In this document: piece after piece, positions 62,901-64,000 of the stretch
Position numbering within the stretch: the first letter of the stretch is position 1
How the letters are laid out: every line of letters starts with the position of its first letter
NCBI GenBank assembly: GCA_034008185.1
Contig: CM067084.1
Coordinates: 20,426,885-20,490,884 of the forward strand
Direction: 5' to 3'
DNA length: 64,000 nt
Source of the DNA: Gorsachius magnificus
Taxonomy: Eukaryota; Chordata; Aves; Pelecaniformes; Ardeidae
Notes under the pieces: model-generated
What the model was told of the DNA's origin: nothing
The model's input: the letters and a program-made list of their open reading frames with translations, nothing else
Databases searched by the model: none
Made by a program: the position numbers and the translations under genes

Positions 62901-64000
62901 TCTGCTGATAATCTGTTTTATACCCATGCAGTGCAAATGAGAGTTTTTCCGAGAGTCTACTAGAGCCTAAAGAACAGAGAAGTGTCTGTTGTGTATGCCA
63001 AAGTAAACTACAGGAATGCTAGTAGCTGTGGGAAGAGGTGAAAGGGGCAGAAGTGACACACAAGAGCTAAGTGGCATCATTCTTATAGTTTGCTTCTGAT
63101 TAAAGGGTTACTTGTCATGACTGATCATTTACTAGAGGTTCAAACAAGTGGCCATCAGAGAATGCTTCACTAGAACTGCAGTGATGAGGTTTTGAAGGCA
63201 AATGTGCATTTAACCTATCCTACCACAGCCGCTGGACGATTAATGTCAGTGCTGATGAAGAAAAAGTATTTCAGGATATTAGGAAGCTGCAGAGTTAGAA
63301 ATTTGGGGTTTGTTTACTCTCTATAGCGGAAAGATATCTCAATGCTTTTTCTGTCACTATAGTTTTAAGATATTTGGATTTATAACTGGCTAGGTTCTGA
63401 ATAACATATACCTAAAATAAATCCTACTCATTAAGAGAAAAATTACCATGCAAACCAGAGCTGGAATCTATTTGCTCATGGTTTATTTTACTACATGCAC
63501 ACCCACCTCAATCTAGTTCAGTCTTCTGTCTAGGTAGGTTTTCATAACACCCTGCGATGGTTCTTTAAGCAGTTTAAAGTCCATTGCCTTGTAAGTGCAA
63601 TGGCTGGTGGAAATGTCATTTAAAGCAACAACAAGAAGCTTGAAAAAGCAATAAATATTACTATTCAACACTGAATGCAGGTTGGGAAAAAAAGAACATT
63701 TTAAAATATAATTTACTTAATGAAACATATTCTTGCTGTAAGATTGGATGTTTAGGAAATGATTGTGGATAAACACATTTTTTAAAAAGGAGTGGCCTAG
63801 AATAAACTTGAAAAAAAAGAGGGGCCTAAATTAGTCTTCTAAATTCTTTTCAGACACCCATTTACATGGCTTCTCTCTCCTTTTCTCTAAGCACTCTATG
63901 GGTCCCACTGACCTTTCTTTCATTTGTTCCCTTGAATTTAAAAGTTTCTATATTTTTCAATGTTTCAGAAATCTGACTTCTTAAATTAGAACACTAAATA
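53951..64000. other. Gene desert, second part
   Basis: AT-rich intergenic DNA to the window end. Poly-pyrimidine tracts occur at about 56930-56970 and 57665-57679. A less AT-rich block at 57.0-57.62 kb is open on both strands in part and may be a conserved regulatory element. A similar mixed block is at 60.5-60.8 kb. No exon, RNA gene or recognisable transposon was seen. Confidence 0.55.

Overview
The window is vertebrate nuclear DNA and almost certainly from a bird. Two spliced protein genes with long introns and canonical GT-AG junctions sit among truncated CR1 LINE tails that end in the (ATTCTATG)n hairpin-like repeat typical of avian CR1. There is also a solo LTR with a GC-rich, motif-repeating body, and there are no bacterial-style operons. 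The species cannot be fixed from the sequence alone.

Left part (about 0.6-16.6 kb, minus strand): TMEM144, a ten-helix DMT-type membrane protein and putative carbohydrate transporter. Eleven coding exons were joined by hand. They total 1074 bp and give 357 residues plus stop, with every intron phase consistent. A probable non-coding exon lies at 13.85-13.93 kb. The presumed promoter is a strong CpG island at about 15.8-16.6 kb.

Middle (16.6-23.4 kb): the head-to-head interval between the two genes. It holds two same-orientation CR1 tails (17.6-18.2 and 20.27-20.65 kb), a MIR-like SINE relic (22.2-22.3 kb) and simple repeats. No additional gene is convincing.

Right-centre (23.4-36.5 kb, plus strand): GASK1B (FAM198B), a type II Golgi membrane protein with a kinase-like lumenal domain. 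Four coding exons total 1614 bp and give 537 residues plus stop. Its start codon overlaps the stop of an upstream ORF (ATGA). The first intron carries a possible early poly(A) site that would yield an anchor-and-stem-only protein. The divergent TMEM144/GASK1B pair matches, from memory, the arrangement on human 4q32.

Right (36.5-64 kb): possible GASK1B 3'UTR followed by a gene desert. It contains an old inverted LTR fragment (41.7-42.4 kb), an old CR1 (42.5-43.1 kb) and an intact solo LTR of the same family with a 5-bp target-site duplication GCTAG (44.95-45.98 kb). It also holds a tRNA-SINE relic, a short tandem array near 53.8 kb and a possible conserved regulatory block near 57 kb. I found no CRISPR array, rRNA, tRNA or other prokaryotic-type system, and no convincing novel biological system. 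The most unusual items are the uORF/start overlap and possible intronic polyadenylation of GASK1B, and the motif-array LTR family.
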